The notes under the pieces: model-generated
The model's input: the letters and a program-made list of their open reading frames with translations, nothing else
Databases searched by the model: none
What the model was told of the DNA's origin: nothing
Assembly: GCA_945875875.1 (NCBI GenBank)
Contig: CAMCMI010000005.1
Span: 1 to 32,317, forward strand
DNA length: 32,317 bases
Source: Rhizobium sp. Q54
GTDB lineage: Bacteria; Pseudomonadota; Alphaproteobacteria; Rhizobiales; Beijerinckiaceae
Reading direction: 5' to 3'
Shown here: in pieces, positions 9,758 through 18,470 of the stretch
Position numbering within the stretch: the first letter of the stretch is position 1
Layout: each line of letters begins with the position of its first letter
Translations under genes and position numbers: made by a program

Positions 9758-11362
9758 ATGGACGAGCCCCACACCGAAGTTTTAAGCCTGCGCGAGGAGA
9801 ACGCCCGGCTGTTGGCCGAGGTCCGCGCTTTGCAACAGGCGGGAACGGCGGCGAAAGAAGCCAGCGCGGCCAAGACGCGGTTTCTGGCGATGATGAGTCA
9901 TGAAATCCGCACGCCGCTCAGCGGGATCATCGGACTTGCCGACCTCCTCGCGCTTGGCCGGCTCGATCAGGAGCAGCGCGCCTATAATCAGGCCATCCGG
10001 GGCGCGGGTGCGTCGCTGATTTGTCTGCTGGACGAAATTCTCGATCTGTCGCGCGCTGAGGCCGGTCATCTTGATCTTGAAGACCGACCTTTTGAAACGG
10101 CGGCGCTGGTGGAGGGGGCCGCCGAATTGCTGGCCCCGCGCGCGCAAGGCAAGGGTCTTGAGATCGCCAGCTATATCGCGCCCGGGGTTCCATCCACGCT
10201 GATGGGCGACGCCGCGCGCCTGCGCCAGATCGTGCTCAATCTGACGGGCAATGCGATCAAGTTCACGCAAGCCGGGGGCGTGGGGATCAGCGTGTTTGTG
10301 CGCAACGGCGCGCTTGTGTTTGAGGTCGCCGACACCGGCCCCGGCCCCGGCGTACCCGAAGATCGCCGCGACGCGATTTTTGAAGATTTTGAACAGGCTG
10401 ATTCCAGCTCCGCACGTGCGCACGAGGGCGCAGGACTGGGGCTGGCGATCTCGCGCCGCCTTGCGCAGCGCATGGGCGGCTCGCTGGAGCTGGCGCGATC
10501 AGGCCCGCAAGGCAGTGCATTCATTTTCACATGCCCGCTGCGTGCCGCCAGCGCGCAGTCTCATCACGTTAAAAATCAGTCCGGCCAAAACGTGCTTCTG
10601 GTTGGCGCCAGCGCGTTCGAGCTGCCGTTTATCGCTGCCCGCGTGCGCGATTCTGGCGGGCGGGCGGTTTGCGTGGCCGATGTGGCGCAGGCCGCGATTG
10701 CGTTGACGCAGGAGCCTTGCCCCGGTCTGGTGATCGTGGATTGCGCGCTCGGAGTCGAGGCTGTCGGCATGGTCGCAAAACTCAGCCGCAAAGCTGGCGC
10801 GCCGCGCGTCCTCACCGTGTTCTCGCCCTATGAGCGCCGGGCTTTGGGCGCGCAGGCGCTGTCTGCAACGGACGGCTGGCTGGTCAAGCCCGTGCGAACG
10901 GCCACCTTGCAGGCACGCTTGCTGGAGCAAAATGATCTCGCAGAAACCCCGGCGGCCGGACCGGATCAGCTCCCTTTGGCGCACAAAAATATCCTTCTGG
11001 CGGAGGACAATCCCGTCAACGCTCTGGTTGCGCGCAAACACCTTGAGAGCCTTGGGGCCAGCGTGGTTCACGTGGAAGACGGGCAGGCGGCGGTAAGCGC
11101 TGCGGCGCAGGCGCGAACCGGCGAGGCGCCTTTGTTTGACGCGATCCTGATGGATATGCGCATGCCCAAGCTCGACGGCCCGTGCGCCGCACGGCTGATT
11201 CGCGAAGCGGAGGCAGTTCTGGGCGCTGCAAGGGTGCGCATCGTCGCCCTCACCGCCAACGCTTTTGAGCAGGACCGGCGCGAATGTCTTGCGGCCGGCT
11301 TTGACGATTTTCTCACCAAGCCTTTTGAGCCCATGGCGCTGGCGCGTATCCTCGTGTCATAA
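9758..11362 (+). CDS. Hybrid sensor histidine kinase with two receiver domains (HisKA-HATPase_c-REC-REC), no obvious sensor domain
   Basis: HisKA FLAMMSHEIRTPLSGIIGLADLL; N box NLTGNAIKFTQAGG; G boxes EVADTGPGPG and GAGLGLAISRRLAQRMGG; C-terminal REC NILLAEDNPVNALVARKHL...ILMDMRMPKLDG...FLTKPFEP. SD-like AAGG before ATG 9758; upstream ATGs at 9677 and 9692 also possible. Confidence 0.9.
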   Translation: MDEPHTEVLSLREENARLLAEVRALQQAGTAAKEASAAKTRFLAMMSHEIRTPLSGIIGLADLLALGRLDQEQRAYNQAIRGAGASLICLLDEILDLSRAEAGHLDLEDRPFETAALVEGAAELLAPRAQGKGLEIASYIAPGVPSTLMGDAARLRQIVLNLTGNAIKFTQAGGVGISVFVRNGALVFEVADTGPGPGVPEDRRDAIFEDFEQADSSSARAHEGAGLGLAISRRLAQRMGGSLELARSGPQGSAFIFTCPLRAASAQSHHVKNQSGQNVLLVGASAFELPFIAARVRDSGGRAVCVADVAQAAIALTQEPCPGLVIVDCALGVEAVGMVAKLSRKAGAPRVLTVFSPYERRALGAQALSATDGWLVKPVRTATLQARLLEQNDLAETPAAGPDQLPLAHKNILLAEDNPVNALVARKHLESLGASVVHVEDGQAAVSAAAQARTGEAPLFDAILMDMRMPKLDGPCAARLIREAEAVLGAARVRIVALTANAFEQDRRECLAAGFDDFLTKPFEPMALARILVS

Positions 11363-11419
11363 AACCGTCTGCAATCGCTGCGTAGAAGCAATCAGGTCAA
11401 GCGGGGCGGGAGCAAGTTG

Positions 11420-12286
11420 ATGATCCTGAACGGACAGGCGCACGCTGGCGCCATTCTCATGCGCCTCGCCCGCATCCAGAAGACCGTGCGCGATCTGCAT
11501 GGGTTGCCGCAGACGCTGGCCCGATCAGGCCAGTTTGAGCTCAAACTGGCTGTCACGAAGAAGGAAATCAGCAAGGCGCAAAAACTGCGTTATCGCGTTT
11601 TCTTTGAAGAAGGACATGCAATTCCCGACGCCTATACCCGCCTGCGGCGTAGGGATATTTGCCGCTTTGATTCGATCTGCGACCATTTGATCGTCGTCGA
11701 TCACGCATCCCCAAAGCGCAAGGTCGTGGGCTGCTATCGCCTGCTCCGGCAGGAGGTCGCGCAGGCTAACGGCGGCTTCTACAGCGCGCAGGAATTTGAT
11801 ATCGCGCCGCTGCTCGCGCGCCATTCGGACAAACGCTTTCTCGAACTCGGCCGCTCATGCGTGGCGGCGGAATATCGCGGCAAGCGCGTGCTGGAATTGC
11901 TCTGGCGCGGCTTGTGGCTCTACGCAAGCCATCACGCCTGCGACGTGATGATCGGCTGCGCCTCTCTGCCAGGGTCTGACGCGAACCTGCATCAGGGCGC
12001 GCTGGCGTTCCTGCGCGATCACGCGGCGGCGCCCGCTGAATGGCGCGCCAGCGCTTTGCCTGCGCGCCGTGCTAACGTGATTGCTGAAACACAGGTTGAA
12101 GCTCGCCGCACGCTGGCCGCTTTGCCGCCGCTGGTGAAGGGCTATCTGCGCGTCGGCGCCTATTTTGGCGACGGCGCCGTAATTGATCGCGAGTTTGGAA
12201 CGACGGACGTTTTGGTCATCGTGCCGATGGATCGGATCGACCCGCGTTATGTTGATCATTTCAGCGCGGGAGCGCTGGCGGCTTGA
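11420..12286 (+). CDS. GNAT-fold acyltransferase of the ornithine-acyl-ACP N-acyltransferase (OlsB) / hemolysin-like type
   Basis: ELKLAVTKKEISKAQKLRYRVFFEEGHA...RFDSICDHLIVVD...VVGCYRLLRQEVAQANGGFYSAQEFDIAPLL...FLELGRSCVAAEYRGKRVLELLWRGL: typical OlsB-family motifs. Confidence 0.82.
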   Translation: MILNGQAHAGAILMRLARIQKTVRDLHGLPQTLARSGQFELKLAVTKKEISKAQKLRYRVFFEEGHAIPDAYTRLRRRDICRFDSICDHLIVVDHASPKRKVVGCYRLLRQEVAQANGGFYSAQEFDIAPLLARHSDKRFLELGRSCVAAEYRGKRVLELLWRGLWLYASHHACDVMIGCASLPGSDANLHQGALAFLRDHAAAPAEWRASALPARRANVIAETQVEARRTLAALPPLVKGYLRVGAYFGDGAVIDREFGTTDVLVIVPMDRIDPRYVDHFSAGALAA

Positions 12287-12319
12287 TGGAGCATAGCGCC
12301 TCTGATGGCGGGGCGCTTG

Positions 12320-12362
12320 CGAGGCTCGAAGATGCGCGCGGGGATGCGCGCGGTCCAGATTG
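12320..12362 (+). repeat. Dispersed GCGCGC-stem hairpin repeat, copy A
   Basis: GATGCGCGCGGGGATGCGCGCGGTCCAGATTG; stem GCGCGC-GGGGAT-GCGCGC (12334-12351) followed by GGTCCAGATT. Confidence 0.6.
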
Positions 12363-12365
12363 CGT

Positions 12366-13226
12366 TTAGTCCTTCAGCATTTCTGCGAAGGCCTCGCGGT
12401 AGGTGGGATAGGCCAATTGCACGCAGAGCTTTTCTTTGATGGTTGCATTGGAGACGCGCTTGCACTCGCTGTAGAAACTGCGCGCCATGGGGGATAATTG
12501 CGCGGTCTCGAAGTCGATTTCCTGCGGCGGCTCCACGCCCAGCAAGCCCGCCGCGTAAGTCACCACGTCCTGCGGCGGCGCGGGCTCGTCGTCGGCCACG
12601 TTCCAGACGTCGCCGGCGCGCTCATATGCAAAGGCGGCTTCAATCGTGCGCGCAATGTCCTCGACGTGAATGCGGTTGAACACCTGTCCCGCTTTCACGA
12701 TGCGCTTGGCTGTGCCCGCACGAAGGTTCACGAGGGCGTTTTGTCCCGGCCCGTAGATGCCTGCCAGCCGTAACACATGCACGGGCAAATCGCGTTCGGC
12801 GCCAAGTTTGCGCCATTGCTCCTCGGCGTGCAGGCGCCACTGGCTGCGCGGAGTGGAGGGGCGGGGCGGCGTACGCTCATCAATCCACGCGCCGCCATGG
12901 TCGCCGTAGATTCCGATGGTCGAGAGATAGACGATGCTTTTCAGATTGGGCGATACGCGCAATTGCGCCGCAAACGCAGCCAGGGCAGGATCTCCCTCTG
13001 CCGCAGGGGGAATCGAAACCAGCACGCGATCAGCGTCAGACAAGGCGCCAGCGAGCGTCTCGTCAACGCACTCCGATCCAAAGCAATGCGCGTCAAAACC
13101 GTGCGCGCGCAAAGCCTCGCGTTTATCGCTGGAGCGCACGGTGCAGGAGATGCGCGCATAATCGCTCTTGCGTGTGCTCGCAAAATGCAGCGCGCTGTAG
13201 CCCATGCCGAATATGAAAAGTTTCAT
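12366..13226 (-). CDS. NAD(P)-dependent epimerase/dehydratase-like (SDR) protein
   Basis: MKLFIFGMGYSALHFASTRK, VYLSTIGIYGDHGGAWIDE, LRLAGIYGPGQNALVNLRAGTAKRIVKAGQVFNRIHVEDIAR, WNVADDEPAPPQDV. Confidence 0.85.
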   Translation of the reverse strand: MKLFIFGMGYSALHFASTRKSDYARISCTVRSSDKREALRAHGFDAHCFGSECVDETLAGALSDADRVLVSIPPAAEGDPALAAFAAQLRVSPNLKSIVYLSTIGIYGDHGGAWIDERTPPRPSTPRSQWRLHAEEQWRKLGAERDLPVHVLRLAGIYGPGQNALVNLRAGTAKRIVKAGQVFNRIHVEDIARTIEAAFAYERAGDVWNVADDEPAPPQDVVTYAAGLLGVEPPQEIDFETAQLSPMARSFYSECKRVSNATIKEKLCVQLAYPTYREAFAEMLKD

Positions 13227-14377
13227 GGACTGATATTTCCTTCGTTCATCCACTCAGCGCGCACATCCTCATCGCGCTCAAGCGGCAGGCGCTCCGCGCG
13301 CAAGCTTGAAACTTCATCTTGCGGCAGAAGCTGACTCAAAGCCCAAACCGCCATGCCGCGCACCATGGGGTCGTCGTCGTCGATCCGCGAAAATGCATGG
13401 GGCGCAAGGCTGGCGTCAGCGCTGGCTCCGATCGCGCACAGCACGTTGCGGATAAAACGCTTGTGGCCGATGCGTTTCACCGGCCCGCCAGCAAACAGCA
13501 CGCGAAAGCCTGCCTCATCCAATTGCGCAAGATCGCCAAGTTTGGCGTTTGCTAAGTCCTCCCGCGCTTGCAATTTCATTTCGTGCGCGCTCCGGGCGAA
13601 TTTGTTCCATGGGCAAGCGGCCAGACAATCGTCGCAACCATAAATACGGCCGCCGACGCCTTTGCGAAATTCGCGCGGAATTTGGGCTTTGCTCTCGATG
13701 GTCAGATACGAGATGCAGCGCCGCGCGTCGATCTGGTAGGGTGCGGGAAACGCCCCTGTCGGGCAGATGTCGAGGCAGGCGGTGCATGAGCCGCAATGGT
13801 CGATTTCGGGTTCATCGGGCTCCAGTTGCAGCGTTGTGAAGATCGAGCCCAGAAACAGCCATGAGCCATATTCACGCGACACGAGATTGGTGTGCTTGCC
13901 CTGCCAGCCGATTCCAGCGCTCTGCGCCAGCGGTTTCTCCATCACCGGCGCGGTGTCGACGAAGACTTTCACCTCCGGCGTGCCTTCGAGATCCGATAGA
14001 GCGCGGCCTTCCTTCACGAGCCATTGCGCCAGCATTTTCAGACGGCCCTTCACCACGTCGTGATAATCGCGGTTTTGCGCATAGACGGAGATGATCGCGC
14101 GCGAGGGATCATGGGGGCGCGCAAGCGGGTTCTCTTCGGGGCCGTAATTCATGCCCAGCACGATGATGGAGGCCACATCCGGCCAGAGATTGCGCGGATC
14201 TGCCCGCCGCTCAGCGGTTTGCGCCATCCAGTCCATGTCCCCGTGGGCACCGGACTCGAGCCATAAGCGCAGACGCGGCGCGGCGGTTTGCAGGGAATCG
14301 GGCGCGGCGATTGCGCACGAATCAAACCCAAGCTCGCGGGCTTTGGCGGCGAGCCGGGCCTTGAAGCGCGCGCTCAG
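13223..14377 (-). CDS. queG: Epoxyqueuosine reductase QueG
   Basis: Two 4Fe-4S motifs CGSCTACLDICPTGAFP and CDDCLAACPWNKFA; NYGPEENPL; GWQGKHTNLVSREYGSWLFLG. The 5' end is uncertain: no ATG/GTG/TTG at the expected start; CTG at 14377 overlaps the gst stop, while the open frame extends to ATG 14503. Confidence 0.9.
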   Translation of the reverse strand: MSARFKARLAAKARELGFDSCAIAAPDSLQTAAPRLRLWLESGAHGDMDWMAQTAERRADPRNLWPDVASIIVLGMNYGPEENPLARPHDPSRAIISVYAQNRDYHDVVKGRLKMLAQWLVKEGRALSDLEGTPEVKVFVDTAPVMEKPLAQSAGIGWQGKHTNLVSREYGSWLFLGSIFTTLQLEPDEPEIDHCGSCTACLDICPTGAFPAPYQIDARRCISYLTIESKAQIPREFRKGVGGRIYGCDDCLAACPWNKFARSAHEMKLQAREDLANAKLGDLAQLDEAGFRVLFAGGPVKRIGHKRFIRNVLCAIGASADASLAPHAFSRIDDDDPMVRGMAVWALSQLLPQDEVSSLRAERLPLERDEDVRAEWMNEGNISP

Positions 14378-15069
14378 AAGTCGAGGTCGGAATAGGCCGG
14401 CGCCGGGGTCAGACCCGGCAGCCGGTCGGCCAGGATCGCGCGGAACGACGGGCGCGATTTCATCCGCGTGTACCAGTCCTTTGCGGCCTCGTCCTCGCTC
14501 CATGGCGCATCACCCAGAAAATCCACGCAGGAAATGTGCGCGGCGGCAGCCAGATCGGCATGGCTTAACTTATCGCCCGCCAGCCATTTCCGCTTCGAGG
14601 CGAGATAGCCGATATAGCGCATATGATAGCGCACGTTTGCGCGCGCCGCCCGCACGACGGCCATGTCGGGCGGGCCGCCGCCGCCAAGCTCGGCTGGCAT
14701 GAAGCGTTTGTGGATTTTCTCCGTCACCAGCGGGCCGGAGACTTCCTCATAAAACTTGACGTTGAACCATTCGGTCAGGCGGCGCACTTCCACGCGTTCC
14801 GCCGGGTTTTCGGGCAGCAGGCGATGATCGCCCAAAGCCAGACCGCGGGTCTCGTCGAGATATTCGGCGATGACGTTTGCGCCGGGCACGATGAAATCGT
14901 TTTGCTCGACCAGCACCGGCAGATCGCCGGAGGGATTGGCGATCAGGAAATCACGGCGCCGCTCATAGGGCTTTTCCTCGATCAGCTCCGGCTCGAAGCC
15001 ATATTCGCTCATCACCGCCCGTATGAAGCGGGAGCGGGGGCAGAGTGGATAATGAAACAAATTCGCCAT
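14374..15069 (-). CDS. Glutathione S-transferase family protein
   Basis: MANLFHYPLCPRSRFIRAVMSEYGFEPELIEEKPYERRRDFLIANPSGDLPVLVEQNDFIVPGANVIAEYLDET; C-terminal helical domain with LSHADLAAAAHISCVDFLGD. Confidence 0.88.
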   Translation of the reverse strand: MANLFHYPLCPRSRFIRAVMSEYGFEPELIEEKPYERRRDFLIANPSGDLPVLVEQNDFIVPGANVIAEYLDETRGLALGDHRLLPENPAERVEVRRLTEWFNVKFYEEVSGPLVTEKIHKRFMPAELGGGGPPDMAVVRAARANVRYHMRYIGYLASKRKWLAGDKLSHADLAAAAHISCVDFLGDAPWSEDEAAKDWYTRMKSRPSFRAILADRLPGLTPAPAYSDLDF

Positions 15070-15357
15070 GCTTCAACGCAATCCATTACTCAACGCGCCG
15101 CACGGGGCGACCATTTACTCAATGCGTAACAAAGCGCCAAGCGCGTTAACCTTTGGTTTACGCGGGCGCGTTTCTGCTTTTATCGCCCCAGATTTCCACC
15201 AAAGATTATCCTTGACCAATTATGGCTTGCAAAATGCCCCAGCGTCACCGGTGTTTTCTGGTTTCCACAAAGCGCAAACGCGCTAGACCTTGAGCCGTAG
15301 GGTCGCAGATTTGAGTCGCAGCATCGGTGGCGGCAACCTTGGCGCAAAGGCTTATTC

Positions 15358-16158
15358 ATGATTTGGGACGTCATCAAGGCATTAACGCTTGGGGCCGTTG
15401 AAGGCTTCACCGAGTTTCTTCCCGTGTCCTCAACGGGGCATCTCCTGCTGGTGGGGCATTTTCTGGGCTTTGAATCGAGGGGCCACACGTTCGAGGTTCT
15501 GGTTCAGCTGGGGGCGATCCTGGCCATTGTGATCGTCTATTTTCGCAAGATACTGCAGATTATCGTTGGCTTGCCCAACGATCCGGCTGCGCGGCGCTTT
15601 GTGCTGGGCGTGCTGGCGGCTTTTTTGCCCGCCGCCATCATTGGCGCCTTCGCGCATTCATTCATCAAAGAGGTGCTGTTCAATCCCTATATCGTCTGCG
15701 TGACGCTGGTCGTGGGCGGCTTTGTGCTGCTTGCGGTGGATCGCATGAAGTTTGACTTCAAGCACAGCGACGTGATGGATTTCTCCTTGCCGATGTGCCT
15801 GAAGATAGGCTTCTGCCAATGCCTGGCCATGGTGCCGGGCGTGTCGCGTTCGGGCGCGACCATTGTTGGCGCGATGTTCATGGGCGCGGACAAGCGCGCG
15901 GCGGCGGAATTTTCGTTCTGGCTCGCCATGCCCACAATGGCCGGGGCCTTCGCCTATGATCTGTTCAAGAATTACAAGCTGCTGGAAGTCAACGACGTGG
16001 TGACGATCAGCATCGGCTTTGTGGCGGCGTTCTTTGCCGCGCTTGTTGTCGTGCGGGGATTTCTGGCGTTCGTGTCGCGGCGCGGTTTCACGCTGTTTGC
16101 GTATTGGCGCATTATCGTTGGCTCGCTCGGTTTTATCGGGCTGCTGCTGACGGCCTAA
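15358..16158 (+). CDS. uppP: Undecaprenyl-diphosphate phosphatase (UppP/BacA)
   Basis: [27 protein letters not shown] and [37 protein letters not shown] signature motifs. Confidence 0.96.
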   Translation: MIWDVIKALTLGAVEGFTEFLPVSSTGHLLLVGHFLGFESRGHTFEVLVQLGAILAIVIVYFRKILQIIVGLPNDPAARRFVLGVLAAFLPAAIIGAFAHSFIKEVLFNPYIVCVTLVVGGFVLLAVDRMKFDFKHSDVMDFSLPMCLKIGFCQCLAMVPGVSRSGATIVGAMFMGADKRAAAEFSFWLAMPTMAGAFAYDLFKNYKLLEVNDVVTISIGFVAAFFAALVVVRGFLAFVSRRGFTLFAYWRIIVGSLGFIGLLLTA

Positions 16159-16961
16159 AGTCTTTTATCGGACGAAGTGCAAAGATCGGCTATGACGCAG
16201 CGCTCGCATTCAGGCCGCAGCGCCTTGCAGACATAGCGTCCGTGCAGGATCAGCCAATGATGCGAGTGCAGGCGATAGGGGCCGGGCACGCGTTGCTCAA
16301 GCCCCGCCTCAACGGCTTCTGGCGTTCTGCCGGGCGCAAGCCGCAGGCGGTTGGCGAGCCGGAAGATGTGGGTGTCGACCGCCATCGTCTCATGGCCAAA
16401 CGCCATGTTGAGCACGACGTTGGCGGTCTTGCGGCCAACGCCGGGCAATTGCACCAGAGCGTCGCGATCAGGCGGGACTTCTCCGCCATGGCGCTCGATC
16501 AGAAGGCGCGACAATTCGACCACGTTTTTGGCCTTGGTGCGATAAAGCCCGATGGTTTTTACATATTCGCGCACTTTCTCCTCGCCCAGAGCCAGCATTT
16601 TTTGCGGCGTGTCGGCGATTTTGAACAAAGGCCGCGTGGCTTTGTTGACGCCCACGTCCGTGGCCTGCGCCGACAGCACGACGGCGACCAGAAGTGTGAA
16701 CGGGTTGACGTATTCCAGCTCGCCCTTGGGCTCGGGCAGCGCTTTTTGGAAGCGGGCGAAGATTTCCTCGATCAGCGCGCTTCCCGCCGCTCGCACCAAT
16801 GTCTTGCGGGCGCGAACTGCCTGCATGGCTTTGGTGGCGCCGCGCGGGCGGGGCAGCGTGGCCGGGATGGTGATCGCTGCAGCTTTCGCGCTCGATAGTT
16901 TGGCGGGGGCGCGACGTTGGGGCGCGGGGGACTGTTTGAGCGAGGGCTTTTTCACGGGCAT
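16155..16961 (-). CDS. nth: Endonuclease III
   Basis: [57 protein letters not shown], Fe-S cluster C-x6-C-x2-C-x5-C ([17 protein letters not shown]). Start [10 protein letters not shown] at 16961. Confidence 0.95.
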   Translation of the reverse strand: MPVKKPSLKQSPAPQRRAPAKLSSAKAAAITIPATLPRPRGATKAMQAVRARKTLVRAAGSALIEEIFARFQKALPEPKGELEYVNPFTLLVAVVLSAQATDVGVNKATRPLFKIADTPQKMLALGEEKVREYVKTIGLYRTKAKNVVELSRLLIERHGGEVPPDRDALVQLPGVGRKTANVVLNMAFGHETMAVDTHIFRLANRLRLAPGRTPEAVEAGLEQRVPGPYRLHSHHWLILHGRYVCKALRPECERCVIADLCTSSDKRL

Positions 16962-17001
16962 GGCGGCACTATAATAGATCGCGAACCGGAGCGTCAGAGC
17001 C

Positions 17002-17499
17002 TTGACCCAGCCAGACCCCTGCGACGCACAACTTTTCGCCGCCCGCCTCACGCCCCATCGCTCGTTGAGCCAGAGCCATTTCCGGGTGCTGATGATGGTG
17101 TTTGCGGGCGCCGCCTTCGTATCGGCCCTGCCGTTTGTTTTTCTGGGCGCGTGGCCGGTGATGGGGTTCATGGGGCTGGACGTCGCGTTGTTTTATTTCG
17201 CATTTCGCGCCAATTACCGCGCCGCCCGGGCGTTTGAAGAGGTGGTTGTGACGCCGCTGGAATTGTCGGTCGCCAAAGTCACCCAGCACGGGCAGTGCAG
17301 CGAATATTTCTGCCATCCCGCCTTCGTCCGGCTGGAGCGTCAGGTTCACGAGGAATATGGGGTTGAGCGCGTATCGCTGGTCTCGCGCGGACAAGCGCTT
17401 GAAGTGGCGAGCTTTCTGGGGCCGGACGCAAAGGCGCGCTTTGCCGACGGCCTGTCGGGCGCGCTGGCCGAGGCGCGCAAGGGGCCGAGGTTTTCGTAA
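17002..17499 (+). CDS. DUF2244 domain-containing membrane protein
   Basis: Two TM segments after a short N-terminus (FRVLMMVFAGAAFVSALPFVFLGAWPVMGFMGLDVALFYFAFRANYRAARAFEEVVVTPLEL); TTG start at 17002; divergent from nth. Confidence 0.8.
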   Translation: MTQPDPCDAQLFAARLTPHRSLSQSHFRVLMMVFAGAAFVSALPFVFLGAWPVMGFMGLDVALFYFAFRANYRAARAFEEVVVTPLELSVAKVTQHGQCSEYFCHPAFVRLERQVHEEYGVERVSLVSRGQALEVASFLGPDAKARFADGLSGALAEARKGPRFS

Positions 17500-17517
17500 G
17501 GACAAAGATTTTCTGGA

Positions 17518-17529
17518 GAAAACGTTTTC
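17518..17529. promoter_or_regulatory. Perfect 12-bp palindrome upstream of the Ada-like gene; candidate operator
   Basis: GAAAACGTTTTC, in the short DUF2244-to-Ada intergenic region, about 38 bp before ATG 17568. Confidence 0.3.
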
Positions 17530-17567
17530 GGGTGGCGCCGGGCTCATCCGGGCGCCATCCTGCCAGA

Positions 17568-18467
17568 ATGAAAACGCTCTCGAACGCGCCCGCCCTGTTT
17601 GAGCCCGAGCCAGACACCGGTCCCGCGCGCGAGTATCTGCGAGATTATCTGCTCGTGCGCGACGCGATTGAATTTGTGTCGGGTCACTGGCGCGAGCAGC
17701 CTTCCCTGGAGGCGATTGCGGACCACGTCGGCCTGTCGCCTTGGCTTTTGACAGCCCTGTTCCGGCGCTGGGCGGGGCTCACCCCCAAGGCTTTTTTGCA
17801 GGCTCTGACGCTCGACCACGCCCGCACCCTCTTGCGCGACTGCGCTTCCGTGCTCGACGCCGCCTATGAGGTCGGCTTGTCGGGGCCGGGGCGCCTGCAT
17901 GATTTGTTTGTGACGCACGAGGCGATGAGCCCGGGCGAATACAAAAGCGGCGGCGCGGGGCTGGAGCTTGCCTACGGCTTTCATCCCTCGCCATTTGGAG
18001 AAGCGCTGGCGGTGATGGCGCCGCGCGGGCTCGCGGGCATGGGTTTTGTGGATGAGGCCGGGCGGCAAGGCGCTTTGGACGATATGATGCGCCGTTGGCC
18101 CGGCGCCCGTTTTCGGGAAGACACGGCGCTCACCGCCCCAGCCGTTAGCCGTGCGTTTGATCCAGCGCTGTGGCGGCCCGATCAGCCGTTGCGGATCGTG
18201 TTGATCGGCAGCGATTTCGAGGTGCGGGTGTGGGAGAGCCTGTTGCGCATTCCCATGGGCGGGGCCGCAAGCTATGGCGCAATAGCCAGATCACTTGGGC
18301 GCCCAAAGGCTGCGCGCGCTATTGGCGCGGCTGTCGGGCGCAATCCGGTTTCCTTCGTTGTGCCGTGTCACCGCGTGCTTGGCGGGTCCGGCGCTATCAC
18401 CGGTTATCATTGGGGCCTGACGCGCAAGCGCGCGATGCTTGGCTGGGAAGCGGGCAAAAAAGAATAG
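17568..18467 (+). CDS. AraC-type HTH / methylated-DNA-[protein]-cysteine S-methyltransferase fusion (Ada-like, no Zn N-terminal domain)
   Basis: N-terminal HTH (SLEAIADHVGLSPWLLTALFRRWAGLTPKAFLQALTLDHARTLL); C-terminal MGMT with active-site VVPCHRVLGGSGAITGYHWGLTRKRAML. Confidence 0.9.
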   Translation: MKTLSNAPALFEPEPDTGPAREYLRDYLLVRDAIEFVSGHWREQPSLEAIADHVGLSPWLLTALFRRWAGLTPKAFLQALTLDHARTLLRDCASVLDAAYEVGLSGPGRLHDLFVTHEAMSPGEYKSGGAGLELAYGFHPSPFGEALAVMAPRGLAGMGFVDEAGRQGALDDMMRRWPGARFREDTALTAPAVSRAFDPALWRPDQPLRIVLIGSDFEVRVWESLLRIPMGGAASYGAIARSLGRPKAARAIGAAVGRNPVSFVVPCHRVLGGSGAITGYHWGLTRKRAMLGWEAGKKE

Positions 18468-18470
18468 GCC

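Noticed and set aside
15068-15286. 72-aa ORF in the gst-uppP intergenic region
   Set aside because: No recognisable motif, overlaps the start of gst, and no convincing ribosome site; more likely promoter DNA for the two divergent genes.
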